A DNA stretch of 46,266 bases from a virus, in the IMG/VR virus record IMGVR_UViG_3300004807_000039, positions 1-46,266 of that record; one strand, 5' to 3'. The position numbers were made by a program, and so were the translations under genes. Positions 8,155 to 13,829 of the stretch are shown here, piece after piece. The notes beneath the pieces were generated by a model. It was not told the origin of the DNA, made no database searches, and was given only the letters and a program-made list of their open reading frames with translations. Position 1 is the stretch's first letter. Each line of letters opens with the position of its first letter.

Positions 8155-8403
8155 ATGCAAACACTACAAGACACAATCGCCATATGGGATAAGCAGATAG
8201 ACGAGGAGCAGATGATTGGGTTTGTTCGTCTTCATGCCAATACAAACTACAACAAGGGTTGGGATGTCATCGTGGAATGTTGGACAGATGGAGACATCCT
8301 TGAGTATCTATCTGAATCCAAGTTCGATATGGCTAAGACACTGAAAGCCATTCAGGACTGGATTGATCTACGGGATGAGATGGAAGATAACTGCCAGTTC
8401 TAA
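8155..8403 (+). CDS. Hypothetical acidic protein, first gene of the rightward operon
   Basis: 82 residues from ATG 8155, preceded by CTACTAGGAG, a variant of the leader shared by the ribozyme-linked genes. The protein is acidic with many Trp and Asp residues (GWDVIVECWTDGDILEYL) and no membrane segment. I do not recognise a family with certainty; its look is that of small early phage proteins. Just after its stop comes the first hammerhead ribozyme, so its mRNA 3' end would be defined by self-cleavage. Confidence 0.65.
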   Translation: MQTLQDTIAIWDKQIDEEQMIGFVRLHANTNYNKGWDVIVECWTDGDILEYLSESKFDMAKTLKAIQDWIDLRDEMEDNCQF

Positions 8404-8406
8404 CCA

Positions 8407-8458
8407 GTCAATCTGATGATGGGCTAATGCCCGAAACCTGAGAGATCAGGTCATTGAC
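8407..8458 (+). ncRNA. Hammerhead ribozyme 1 (type I)
   Basis: Stem I: GTCAAT (8407-8412) pairs with ATTGAC (8453-8458). The conserved core CTGATGA is at 8413-8419 and GAAA at 8433-8436. Stem II: GGGC/GCCC (8421-8424, 8429-8432) with loop TAAT. Stem III: CCTGA/TCAGG (8437-8441, 8446-8450) with a GAGA tetraloop. The predicted cut is after C8452 in GTC. One extra T (8420) lies between the core and stem II, which may lower activity. Stem I is the open helix, hence type I. It fills the gap between two genes and ends just before the next ribosome site. Confidence 0.85.
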
Positions 8459-8478
8459 AACACTGCTAGGAGAAACAA

Positions 8479-8667
8479 ATGGAATCAACATTGTTAAAGA
8501 AGTTAGCTAAAGGTGAGTTCTTCAAACTCAAAGGGTCTGAGACTGCTCCAGTATGGATGATTGACTATCGTGATGGTCATTTCATTCATGCCCACAAGTT
8601 TGATGATGTAAACCACACCAAAGTGTTTAAGCAAAACAAAGTAGTTTTCTTCGGCTTTACTTTCTAA
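8479..8667 (+). CDS. Small basic hypothetical protein after ribozyme 1
   Basis: 62 residues from ATG 8479. Its ribosome site TAGGAG (8467-8472) lies in the leader ACTGCTAGGAG directly downstream of the first hammerhead. The sequence (KGEFFKLKGSETAPVWMIDY) looks like a small beta-rich domain, unlike its acidic neighbours in being basic overall. I know no function. After ribozyme cleavage this gene would head an mRNA with a short 5'-OH leader of about 26 bases. Confidence 0.65.
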   Translation: MESTLLKKLAKGEFFKLKGSETAPVWMIDYRDGHFIHAHKFDDVNHTKVFKQNKVVFFGFTF

Positions 8668-8676
8668 GGGGGATTT

Positions 8677-8793
8677 ATGGGAACACTAGAGCAACGCTAC
8701 GCTATTTATCTCGCCTGTGCTGATGATGGCACTGGACATTCAATCACTGATGGCAAGCCACTGAAAACTTTTGAAGAGTGGTTGAATTCATAG
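8677..8793 (+). CDS. 38-residue conserved-looking phage microprotein
   Basis: A short frame from ATG 8677 with AAGGGGGA just upstream, nine bases after the preceding stop. It reads MGTLEQRYAIYLACADDGTG and continues through a KPLKTFEEWLNS end. I recall close relatives as tiny hypothetical proteins in environmental phages of Proteobacteria. Its stop TAG shares its last base with stem I of the second ribozyme. Probably a single small helical domain; function unknown. Confidence 0.6.
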   Translation: MGTLEQRYAIYLACADDGTGHSITDGKPLKTFEEWLNS

Positions 8794-8842
8794 TCAAACT
8801 GATGAGCCTTTAATAGGCGAAACCCAGTGATGGGTCTTTGAC
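8793..8842 (+). ncRNA. Hammerhead ribozyme 2 (type I, perfect core)
   Basis: All consensus parts are present. Stem I: GTCAAA (8793-8798) with TTTGAC (8837-8842). Core CTGATGA is at 8799-8805 and GAAA at 8819-8822. Stem II: GCCT/AGGC (8806-8809, 8815-8818) with loop TTAAT. Stem III: CCCA/TGGG (8823-8826, 8831-8834) closed by a GTGA (GNRA) tetraloop. The T8835-C8836 dinucleotide marks the predicted cut between 8836 and 8837. The open helix is stem I. The leader ACTGCTAGGAG of the next gene follows after two bases. Confidence 0.92.
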
Positions 8843-8861
8843 AAACTGCTAGGAGTTCAAA

Positions 8862-9224
8862 TTGGAAACACAAACTGTAAAGAAAACAATCGACTTATCC
8901 CAGTTTTATGGCACTGAGTCGTATCACCGCACTAACCTGTTTACCCCTAACCTTGTTCACACTGATGGGGTTCAATACTTTGCTGATCAAGGTGGTTGCT
9001 ACTGGTTCTTGGATATCGTTGCCAGTGAATACTATCCACTGTTAGCTAAAGAGCCACTGCTCTCCATCCAGTTAGCCGTTGAGGATGGGAAAGCAGATAT
9101 CTGCGTGGAAGACGGGGATTGCAACATCATCAAGCAAAAGCATATTGCCCTAACCGATTGCCCTGATGGGATGTATCGGTTCTTCCTGACTGACAATGTT
9201 CTGATGCTTACTTCGGAGTATTGA
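8862..9224 (+). CDS. DUF6876-type protein, TTG start, after ribozyme 2
   Basis: 120 residues starting with TTG at 8862, six bases after TAGGAG (8850-8855). No ATG with a better site exists nearby. The protein shows the pattern I associate with DUF6876: an N-terminal FYGTESYHR, then THTDGV-like VHTDGVQYFADQGGCYWFLDIVAS, a central strand pair rich in acidic residues, and a C-terminal FFLTDNVLMLTSEY. Family function is unknown; members occur in phages and plasmids. It is the second gene directly behind a self-cleaving ribozyme. Confidence 0.72.
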   Translation: METQTVKKTIDLSQFYGTESYHRTNLFTPNLVHTDGVQYFADQGGCYWFLDIVASEYYPLLAKEPLLSIQLAVEDGKADICVEDGDCNIIKQKHIALTDCPDGMYRFFLTDNVLMLTSEY

Positions 9225-9226
9225 TC

Positions 9227-9526
9227 ATGGCAGACTTGATTGACACGATGACAGTCAAGTCTCCCCTCTTCCTTGAGGGAAGTTGGGGAGAGCGAGACAT
9301 CGGCACACACGAATCCACACTGGAGTTGTATTTCAACAAGGACAACACTGGGTTTATCGAATGGGACATTCCCGATGTTGCCTTTGAATACATTGGTCTT
9401 TGGTTCGATATCGACAAAGATGGAAAACGCTCTTTATCTGAATACGATGGGGTTATGAGTCTCAATGACCATGCAATAGCACTGCTCCGCAAAAACGGGG
9501 TGGAAGTAGGAAAGGACTTCGAATAA
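9227..9526 (+). CDS. Hypothetical acidic protein with an EF-hand-like loop
   Basis: 99 residues from ATG 9227, nine bases after GGAG; an in-frame TTG at 9221 is too close to that site. The central part GLWFDIDKDGKRSLSEYDGV matches the calcium-loop spacing DxDxDGxxxxxE. I recall relatives with FEIDxxGKxxLxDYDGVFSLP that lack this loop, so calcium binding is doubtful. The C-terminus (HAIALLRKNGVEVG) is helical. Function unknown. It ends in a TAATG overlap with the next gene. Confidence 0.6.
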   Translation: MADLIDTMTVKSPLFLEGSWGERDIGTHESTLELYFNKDNTGFIEWDIPDVAFEYIGLWFDIDKDGKRSLSEYDGVMSLNDHAIALLRKNGVEVGKDFE

Positions 9527-9642
9527 TGTTCCCCAAGCACGACTGGTTAGTAAACACCATATTGGTCGTTGCTTGGGCATACATAGCCTTTTATGTATTC
9601 CCACAAGCAATTTATCTTTTTATCAAAACTGGAGGGTTCTGA
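9526..9642 (+). CDS. 38-residue membrane microprotein
   Basis: Starts at ATG 9526 in a TAATG overlap and stops in a TGATG overlap with the next gene, so it is coupled on both sides. It has a short polar start MFPKHDW, then one transmembrane helix (LVNTILVVAWAYIAFYVFPQ) and a short C-terminus IYLFIKTGGF. Double coupling and membrane character argue that it is translated. Role unknown. Confidence 0.55.
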   Translation: MFPKHDWLVNTILVVAWAYIAFYVFPQAIYLFIKTGGF

Positions 9643-9812
9643 TGTTCTGTATGCACGAAAACCAACACACTTGGGATGAGTATGACGCTCAAGGGATTTT
9701 TCTTACAAGGGTCTGCGAAAAGTGCGTGGATGCCAAGTTAAGCCAATACCGCCCTGAGATCCTTTCAGGGTATTTTCAATCAGATGTAGATGAGCCAATA
9801 GAGGAGCAATAA
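9642..9812 (+). CDS. Small zinc-binding-type phage protein
   Basis: 56 residues from ATG 9642, coupled to the preceding stop by TGATG. A longer in-frame start would overlap the membrane microprotein. It holds CxxH near the N-terminus (FCMHENQH) and CxxC in RVCEKCVDAK, consistent with one zinc knuckle, followed by LSQYRPEILSGYFQSDVDEP. I recall this CEKC...YRPEIL...DEPIE pattern from other phage hypothetical proteins. No function is known to me. Confidence 0.62.
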   Translation: MFCMHENQHTWDEYDAQGIFLTRVCEKCVDAKLSQYRPEILSGYFQSDVDEPIEEQ

Positions 9813-9813
9813 C

Positions 9814-9978
9814 ATGAATTATCAAAACTACTTTTCGTATTTAGATGTTTTACGAGATTCAGGTGTAACCAATATGTTTTTGGCATCACCTTACTTGGAA
9901 GCAGAATTTGGTTTATCTCGCAGAGAAGCAAGAGATGTATTGCTTACTTGGATTAAATCATTTAATAAAGGGGAATAA
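9814..9978 (+). CDS. Conserved small phage protein (54 residues)
   Basis: From ATG 9814, two bases after the preceding stop, with GAGGAG upstream. It reads MNYQNYFSYLDVLRDSGVTN then MFLASPYLEAEFGLSRREAR and ends in a helix DVLLTWIKSF. This LDxLRxSGxTNMFxAxPYL...FxLxxxEA pattern is widespread among tailed phages as a small uncharacterised protein. Predicted to be a compact helical, helix-turn-helix-like domain. Function unknown. Confidence 0.68.
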   Translation: MNYQNYFSYLDVLRDSGVTNMFLASPYLEAEFGLSRREARDVLLTWIKSFNKGE

Positions 9979-9979
9979 C

Positions 9980-10552
9980 ATGGGATGGACTGGGACACAA
10001 TGCTTTTTCAAAATCAGTCGCAAAGACTTTTTGATCAAAGAATTTACGCAAGAAAACGATACCCACAAATGGTGGCTAACCAATATCTCGATGCGTGGCA
10101 ACACCGCATATTGCATTAGTTGGCAAGAGGAGAAAGCCACTGGGATCAAACACCATGAGGGCATGGTTATCCTGACAGAGAAACGCAGAGAAGATCCTGA
10201 CTGGATCTATTACAAGAATATGGGGGAGACTGTATTGCCCTATTACTTTGATGCTCCCAAGAGCCTTATTACGACTCTTAACGCATTAGGTATGCCGTTC
10301 AATACAAGTGCTAAACAATGGCGAGAGCGATGCTTGGCAAATGCCAGTGTCAAGAAGCCAAAGTTGAAGTTTGGGGATGTTGTGAAGTTTGCCCATCCGA
10401 TGTCATTCTCATTTTCTACTGGGAGGGTTGAAGAGGACACCTTTACCTATGTTGAATACGGGACAAAGAAAAATGTATTCAAGACCAGTCAAGGGCATCT
10501 TTGCCGTATATCAAAGTTAGCCAATAAAGAATTTACAGTTCTATCAAACTGA
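9980..10552 (+). CDS. MGWT-type protein (resembles DUF6927)
   Basis: 190 residues from ATG 9980, directly after the preceding stop; an upstream in-frame start at 9908 would overlap that gene. The opening MGWTGTQCFFK is typical of a phage and bacterial family I associate with DUF6927. It is followed by NTAYCISWQEEK and MGETVLPYYFDAPKSLITTL blocks. The C-terminal 65 residues (LKFGDVVKFAHPMSFSF) look like a small beta-barrel. Function unknown. Its stop codon TGA (10550-10552) lies inside the CTGATGA core of the third ribozyme. Confidence 0.62.
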   Translation: MGWTGTQCFFKISRKDFLIKEFTQENDTHKWWLTNISMRGNTAYCISWQEEKATGIKHHEGMVILTEKRREDPDWIYYKNMGETVLPYYFDAPKSLITTLNALGMPFNTSAKQWRERCLANASVKKPKLKFGDVVKFAHPMSFSFSTGRVEEDTFTYVEYGTKKNVFKTSQGHLCRISKLANKEFTVLSN

Positions 10553-10642
10553 TGAGCCAAGAGTAATGGCGAAACAAGTAAGTATGAGACCGCAAAGTCG
10601 TATGACGAGACCGCAAATTACTTACTTGTCTTTGATTAACTG
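10536..10642 (+). ncRNA. Hammerhead ribozyme 3 (type I, long stem III)
   Basis: Stem I: ATCAAA (10543-10548) with TTTGAT (10631-10636), extended after a small internal loop by CAGTT/AACTG (10536-10540, 10638-10642). Core CTGATGA is at 10549-10555 and GAAA at 10571-10574. Stem II: GCCA/TGGC (10556-10559, 10567-10570). Stem III has ten pairs, CAAGTAAGTA (10575-10584) with TACTTACTTG (10619-10628), and a 34-base insertion with two copies of GAGACCGCAAA. T10629-C10630 gives the predicted cut after 10630. The first core bases overlap the stop codon of the upstream gene. Confidence 0.9.
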
Positions 10643-10656
10643 CTAGGAGAATTAAC

Positions 10657-11124
10657 ATGGGTTTAGATATGTATTTAACCGCTAAGAAATACCTTTGGTC
10701 TGATGCCGATAAGGAGTTATCTGCCAAGATCAATGAAGCCATTGGAGTTGAGCCTGACTTTGAGAAACGATTTAATGGTTCGAGTTTGGTTGCTAAAGAG
10801 ATATCACTGGATGCGATGTATTGGAGAAAAGCCAATGCCATTCATGGATGGTTCGTCAATGTTGTGCAAGACGGGGAGGATAACTGCCGAGAATATGAGG
10901 TAGATCGAGAACAGTTGGAGACACTGCGAGACTTGTGCAAAGACATCCTTGAGCATCCTGATGCTGAAAGGGAGACCGACTTAGAGCCGACTGAGGGATT
11001 CTTCTTTGGTTCTTACAAAAAAGACGAATGGTATTACGAAGACCTGAAGAACACTGTTGAGGGGTTGGATAAGGTTTTGGCATTACCTGACGAGTATTCA
11101 TTTAGCTATCAAGCCAGTTGGTAA
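10657..11124 (+). CDS. MGLDMYL-type hypothetical protein, after ribozyme 3
   Basis: 155 residues from ATG 10657, with TAGGAG (10644-10649) directly behind the third ribozyme. It starts MGLDMYLTAKKYLW and contains AMYWRKANAIHGWFVNVVQDG (about 50-70), a pattern seen in many phage and prophage hypothetical proteins. Then come an acidic helical region and a GFFFGSYKKDEWYYEDL block. No enzyme motif is known to me. It is the third gene in this operon that would head a ribozyme-generated mRNA. Confidence 0.68.
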   Translation: MGLDMYLTAKKYLWSDADKELSAKINEAIGVEPDFEKRFNGSSLVAKEISLDAMYWRKANAIHGWFVNVVQDGEDNCREYEVDREQLETLRDLCKDILEHPDAERETDLEPTEGFFFGSYKKDEWYYEDLKNTVEGLDKVLALPDEYSFSYQASW

Positions 11125-11134
11125 GGAGAGAGCC

Positions 11135-11425
11135 ATGCAAAACATATGCGAAGACGGATATCAGGGCAATCACGATCCAGTATTAGATGAGTTTGGATTA
11201 GATGCTTACGAGCAGATTCAGATGAATTATGAGTCTCTTGACAATGGATCAGTGGTTGTCAATTTTGATGTATGGGACACCGATAATGACCAAGTTGTAA
11301 AGCAAGGGGGTTATGTCATGGTGCGTAAAGACGAAGATGACAAAGTGTTTGCCGTTGTCGTTATTGATGCCAATGGCGATAAGGTTGCAGAGGTTCATTT
11401 GCCATTTAACTTTTTGGAGTGCTGA
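11135..11425 (+). CDS. Hypothetical acidic beta-rich protein
   Basis: 96 residues from ATG 11135, with GGAGAG upstream; a longer reading would overlap the preceding gene. The sequence is strongly acidic with alternating strands (SVVVNFDVWDTDNDQVVKQG, then VFAVVVIDANGDKVAEVHL). No membrane segment or cysteine cluster. Not recognised; one of the series of small acidic early-type genes. Confidence 0.6.
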   Translation: MQNICEDGYQGNHDPVLDEFGLDAYEQIQMNYESLDNGSVVVNFDVWDTDNDQVVKQGGYVMVRKDEDDKVFAVVVIDANGDKVAEVHLPFNFLEC

Positions 11426-11426
11426 T

Positions 11427-11705
11427 ATGCCAAAAATGCACATTAAAGCGTATGAGGTTCTTATCAAATCAGAATGGTATGAAGAGCCTACCTATGTCTT
11501 ACTGGGAGTAGATGAAGAGGGTCATCCTGATTATGCCGTTTGGGAGTGTTGGGCAGATGAAAAGATTTACTTTTATTTGTCTCCCGATGAAATGGCTAAT
11601 CTCAAAGTTGGGGATGTTCTTAACGATGGCGAGGATTTTACGATCCTTGAGATTGATCCTGAGCCGACTATTTACGAAGTTGAATACGAATTGGAGACTG
11701 TATGA
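11427..11705 (+). CDS. Hypothetical acidic protein
   Basis: 92 residues from ATG 11427, immediately after the preceding stop and with GGAG upstream. It is acidic, with Trp/Tyr-rich strands (AVWECWADEKIYFYLSPDEM) and a late block LKVGDVLNDGEDFTILEID that looks like a small beta-barrel. It overlaps the next start as ATGA. Function unknown. Confidence 0.6.
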   Translation: MPKMHIKAYEVLIKSEWYEEPTYVLLGVDEEGHPDYAVWECWADEKIYFYLSPDEMANLKVGDVLNDGEDFTILEIDPEPTIYEVEYELETV

Positions 11706-11953
11706 AAGATATCAAAGATTACGACAAATACTGGAATGACGAAGCTAAAAAACTATTGCTTCACAAACGCATTGTCAATGTTCGGTATTTAACGCAACAA
11801 GAGACTGAAGACATGGGTTGGCATGAAAGGGTTGTTGCCTTTCAAACGCATGATGGATTGTGGTTTTTCCCCAGTTGCGATGATGAGGGAAACAGTGGAG
11901 GTGCATTATTTACTTCCGATGAAAAACAAAGTTGTTTACCAGTAATGAGGTAA
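11702..11953 (+). CDS. Conserved-looking hypothetical phage protein
   Basis: 83 residues, coupled by ATGA to the preceding gene and by TAATG to the next. The pattern KRIVNVRYLTQQETEDMGW, then a DDEGNSGGALF block and LPVM end, resembles small phage proteins I have seen with the same RYLTxxExxxMGW and DDEGNxGGALF elements. These look like a single alpha/beta domain. No function is assigned. Confidence 0.62.
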   Translation: MKDIKDYDKYWNDEAKKLLLHKRIVNVRYLTQQETEDMGWHERVVAFQTHDGLWFFPSCDDEGNSGGALFTSDEKQSCLPVMR

Positions 11954-12141
11954 TGATGCCTAAATACATTATCAGGGCTGAGACCAATGTGATGTATGAG
12001 AGGGTTATAGAAGCCACCAGTGAAGCCGATGCTTGGGAAAAGGGCAAAGCCCTACCTGAGTGCGACTTTCACTTGGTAGGCGAATATGACCATGTTGTCT
12101 ACGATGTAGAACAAACCGATGACGATGAGGATATCGAATGA
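11953..12141 (+). CDS. Small DpnD/PcfM-like hypothetical protein
   Basis: 62 residues from ATG 11953 in a TAATG overlap; a second ATG at 11956 is equally possible. A short strand-helix protein: KYIIRAETNVMYERVIEATS followed by a helix EADAWEKGKAL and a very acidic tail DDDEDIE. The pattern of a beta hairpin ending in an EA-rich helix resembles small DpnD/PcfM-type proteins, but this is a weak resemblance. Function unknown. Confidence 0.55.
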   Translation: MMPKYIIRAETNVMYERVIEATSEADAWEKGKALPECDFHLVGEYDHVVYDVEQTDDDEDIE

Positions 12142-12350
12142 AAAATGTTTACTTAGTTGAAACCAGTGAGACTTGTTTGGTTCACAAGCAATACTCCGTA
12201 TGTGCTTACACGATGGAGCAAGCCAAAGATATGGTTTTGCGTGGGGATCTTTATGACTCAGGCAGGGAATTAGATCATTGGATTATGGATGATCTTGATG
12301 TCAATGAAATAAGAAGTATCAAACATTCAAGAGTAGTGGAGGAAGACTGA
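12138..12350 (+). CDS. Small hypothetical protein
   Basis: 70 residues, ATGA-coupled to the preceding gene and sharing one base with the next start. It has the same strand-helix plan as its neighbour (NVYLVETSETCLVHKQYSVC, then a MEQAKDMVLRG helix), which suggests these short genes arose by duplication and divergence. Acidic, no motif known to me. Confidence 0.55.
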   Translation: MKNVYLVETSETCLVHKQYSVCAYTMEQAKDMVLRGDLYDSGRELDHWIMDDLDVNEIRSIKHSRVVEED

Positions 12351-12568
12351 TGTTTGAAGTTCAACACTACACCCTGTGCGATGGTTGGATTAACTGTTGG
12401 TCGGAGGAGGATGAAAACGGAGTAATGATCCCCTCCATTTATAGGACATATACCGAAGCCCTAGATGCCTTGAATGAATTTCTTGAAGATGAGTTGATGG
12501 AATTTAACGCTGGCAATATTGATTCGATGTATGAATTAGACGAGTTCAGAATAATGGAGATTTTTTAA
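12350..12568 (+). CDS. Small acidic hypothetical protein
   Basis: 72 residues from ATG 12350, sharing one base with the preceding stop (TGATG), with GGAGGAAG just upstream. It reads as a beta hairpin with Trp residues (YTLCDGWINCWSEEDENGV), then a helix (TEALDALNEFLEDEL) and a short acidic end. The DGWxNxW...EALxxLxEFL pattern occurs in small phage proteins of unknown function. Confidence 0.58.
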   Translation: MFEVQHYTLCDGWINCWSEEDENGVMIPSIYRTYTEALDALNEFLEDELMEFNAGNIDSMYELDEFRIMEIF

Positions 12569-12753
12569 TGCCTAAGAAAACATTGGAAGAAATTGAAGCA
12601 GAGATGAACAACATGGTTTTCCAATTAACGAAGCTATGCAAGATGGAGTATTACGACTGGCGATTAGAAGACAGGATGCACTATGGTCGGCTGATGGCTA
12701 TGAAGCAAAGAAGATTGGCTGAACAACAACATAAGAGGACTGAAAATGCCTAA
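12568..12753 (+). CDS. Small helical hypothetical protein
   Basis: 61 residues from ATG 12568 in a TAATG overlap. It is all-helical and charged (TLEEIEAEMNNMVFQLTKLC, then a basic MKQRRLAEQQHK end), likely a helical hairpin. Basic at the C-terminus, unlike most neighbours. It overlaps the next start by 8 bases. Function unknown. Confidence 0.55.
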   Translation: MPKKTLEEIEAEMNNMVFQLTKLCKMEYYDWRLEDRMHYGRLMAMKQRRLAEQQHKRTENA

Positions 12754-12916
12754 ATACGAAGTTAGCTATACATCATGGGTAACGATTGAAGTAGATGCCC
12801 ATGATGATGACCAAGCCCTTTCTATGGCTGATGCCATTCTCGACACCTTTACTGGTGCTGACTTTAGAGAATGTTGTGATTATCAAGGGATCAGGGAGGT
12901 AGAACATGGATTATGA
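12746..12916 (+). CDS. Small strand-helix hypothetical protein
   Basis: 56 residues from ATG 12746, overlapping the preceding gene by 8 bases, with AAGAGGA upstream. It has the plan KYEVSYTSWVTIEVDAHDDD plus a helix DQALSMADAIL, like the other strand-helix genes of this run. Two adjacent cysteines (ECCDY) near the end. It overlaps the next gene by 11 bases. Function unknown. Confidence 0.52.
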   Translation: MPKYEVSYTSWVTIEVDAHDDDQALSMADAILDTFTGADFRECCDYQGIREVEHGL

Positions 12917-13082
12917 GCAATTAAAAGACTTGGTTGGCGAGGACAATGCCATTTCAGTCTATGACTATTTTGCCGACTTTACAGTCGATAACTTGATCCA
13001 GTTGGTGCTAGATGGCTACACACCTAGCCAGTTGTTGCACCTTGCCAAGCAATTAAACCCGTTGGAGGATGACGATGTCTAA
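12906..13082 (+). CDS. Small acidic helical hypothetical protein
   Basis: 58 residues from ATG 12906, with GGGAGGTAG as ribosome site inside the end of the preceding gene. Acidic and helical: MDYEQLKDLVGEDNAISVYD, then LIQLVLDGYTPSQLLHLAKQ, which could form a small helix-turn-helix-like bundle. It overlaps the next start by 8 bases. Not recognised. Confidence 0.52.
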   Translation: MDYEQLKDLVGEDNAISVYDYFADFTVDNLIQLVLDGYTPSQLLHLAKQLNPLEDDDV

Positions 13083-13239
13083 TTGGAAACCAGTTGAATT
13101 GGTAGAAGACTATTGGATCATTATTGATGAGGATAGCCAAGAAGAGTATCAGGATGGCACTGGTCATAACATGATGTTTATAAATAAATGGGGTGCTGAA
13201 AGAAGGATTCAACAAATAAAGGAAGAAGAAAATGCCTAA
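13075..13239 (+). CDS. Small acidic hypothetical protein
   Basis: 54 residues from ATG 13075, overlapping the preceding gene by 8 bases, with GGAGGATG as ribosome site. It is acidic with a beta hairpin (VELVEDYWIIIDEDSQEEYQ) and a charged helical tail. It overlaps the next start by 8 bases, repeating the ATGCCTAA junction seen several times in this operon. Function unknown. Confidence 0.52.
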   Translation: MSNWKPVELVEDYWIIIDEDSQEEYQDGTGHNMMFINKWGAERRIQQIKEEENA

Positions 13240-13465
13240 CATGAACCGCCTACACCGATTCAAGGAATTACTTTGGAATAAGTATGACGAAGAGATCAAA
13301 GAAGAGACTGATTGGTTTTACAAGGGATGGGGTTGGGAGATTAACTTTGTCGAGGATGAAAATGAATCCAGTGCCGTTATCTATCGTGTCAAGGATGGTT
13401 TGACTGACTGGAGCGATTACATCGTTTTAGAACGCTATATCAAAGAATGGAGGAAAGTTGTATGA
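13232..13465 (+). CDS. Small hypothetical protein
   Basis: 77 residues from ATG 13232, coupled by an 8-base overlap; a second ATG at 13241 is possible but has a poorer ribosome site. Trp-rich (WFYKGWGWEINFVEDENESS), with strands in the middle and a helix at the C-terminus (ERYIKEWRKVV). Ends in an ATGA overlap. Function unknown. Confidence 0.55.
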   Translation: MPNMNRLHRFKELLWNKYDEEIKEETDWFYKGWGWEINFVEDENESSAVIYRVKDGLTDWSDYIVLERYIKEWRKVV

Positions 13466-13656
13466 CTGAACTTTATTTAGTAAAAAGCAGTGGCGAAGAT
13501 GAATGGGGTAATGAGTATTGGGAAAACCTACAAATCTTTGAGAATCCTACTTTAGCTAGGAAGTTTGTAGCCAAGCTAAAAAGGTTGTTGAGAAAAGATA
13601 AGTCTACCGATAAGGTGGAGATTGAGAACTTCACGCTGAGAACGGAGGAAATATGA
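13462..13656 (+). CDS. Small hypothetical protein
   Basis: 64 residues from ATG 13462, ATGA-coupled, with GGAGGAA upstream. A strand-helix-strand protein: TELYLVKSSGEDEWGNEYWE, then a basic helix ARKFVAKLKRLLRKD and a final strand. It is more basic than its neighbours because of that helix. Function unknown. Confidence 0.55.
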   Translation: MTELYLVKSSGEDEWGNEYWENLQIFENPTLARKFVAKLKRLLRKDKSTDKVEIENFTLRTEEI

Positions 13657-13829
13657 ATAAATGGGAAGTAGTGCCATTCTTTGACTATGACGATTACTAC
13701 CAAGTTGGTAGAACAGTCATGGTAGATGGAAAGTATAAATTTGAATCAAAGGGCATCAAGTATCGGGAAAAATCACAAGCTGAGACTTATGCAAACAAAC
13801 TTAATAACAAGGAGAATCAAAATGCCTAA
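13653..13829 (+). CDS. Small hypothetical protein
   Basis: 58 residues from ATG 13653, ATGA-coupled, with CGGAGGAA upstream. It begins MNKWEVVPFFDYDDYYQVGR and ends in a helix KSQAETYANKLNN. The plan (strand, turn, strand, helix rich in Ala/Glu) recalls small DUF-type phage proteins with a hairpin and a C-terminal helix. Overlaps the next gene by 8 bases. Function unknown. Confidence 0.52.
   Translation: MNKWEVVPFFDYDDYYQVGRTVMVDGKYKFESKGIKYREKSQAETYANKLNNKENQNA

Noticed and set aside
9386-9460. EF-hand calcium loop DIDKDGKRSLSE as a functional site
   Set aside because: The spacing fits, but the flanking helices of an EF-hand are not evident and relatives I recall lack the Asp pattern.
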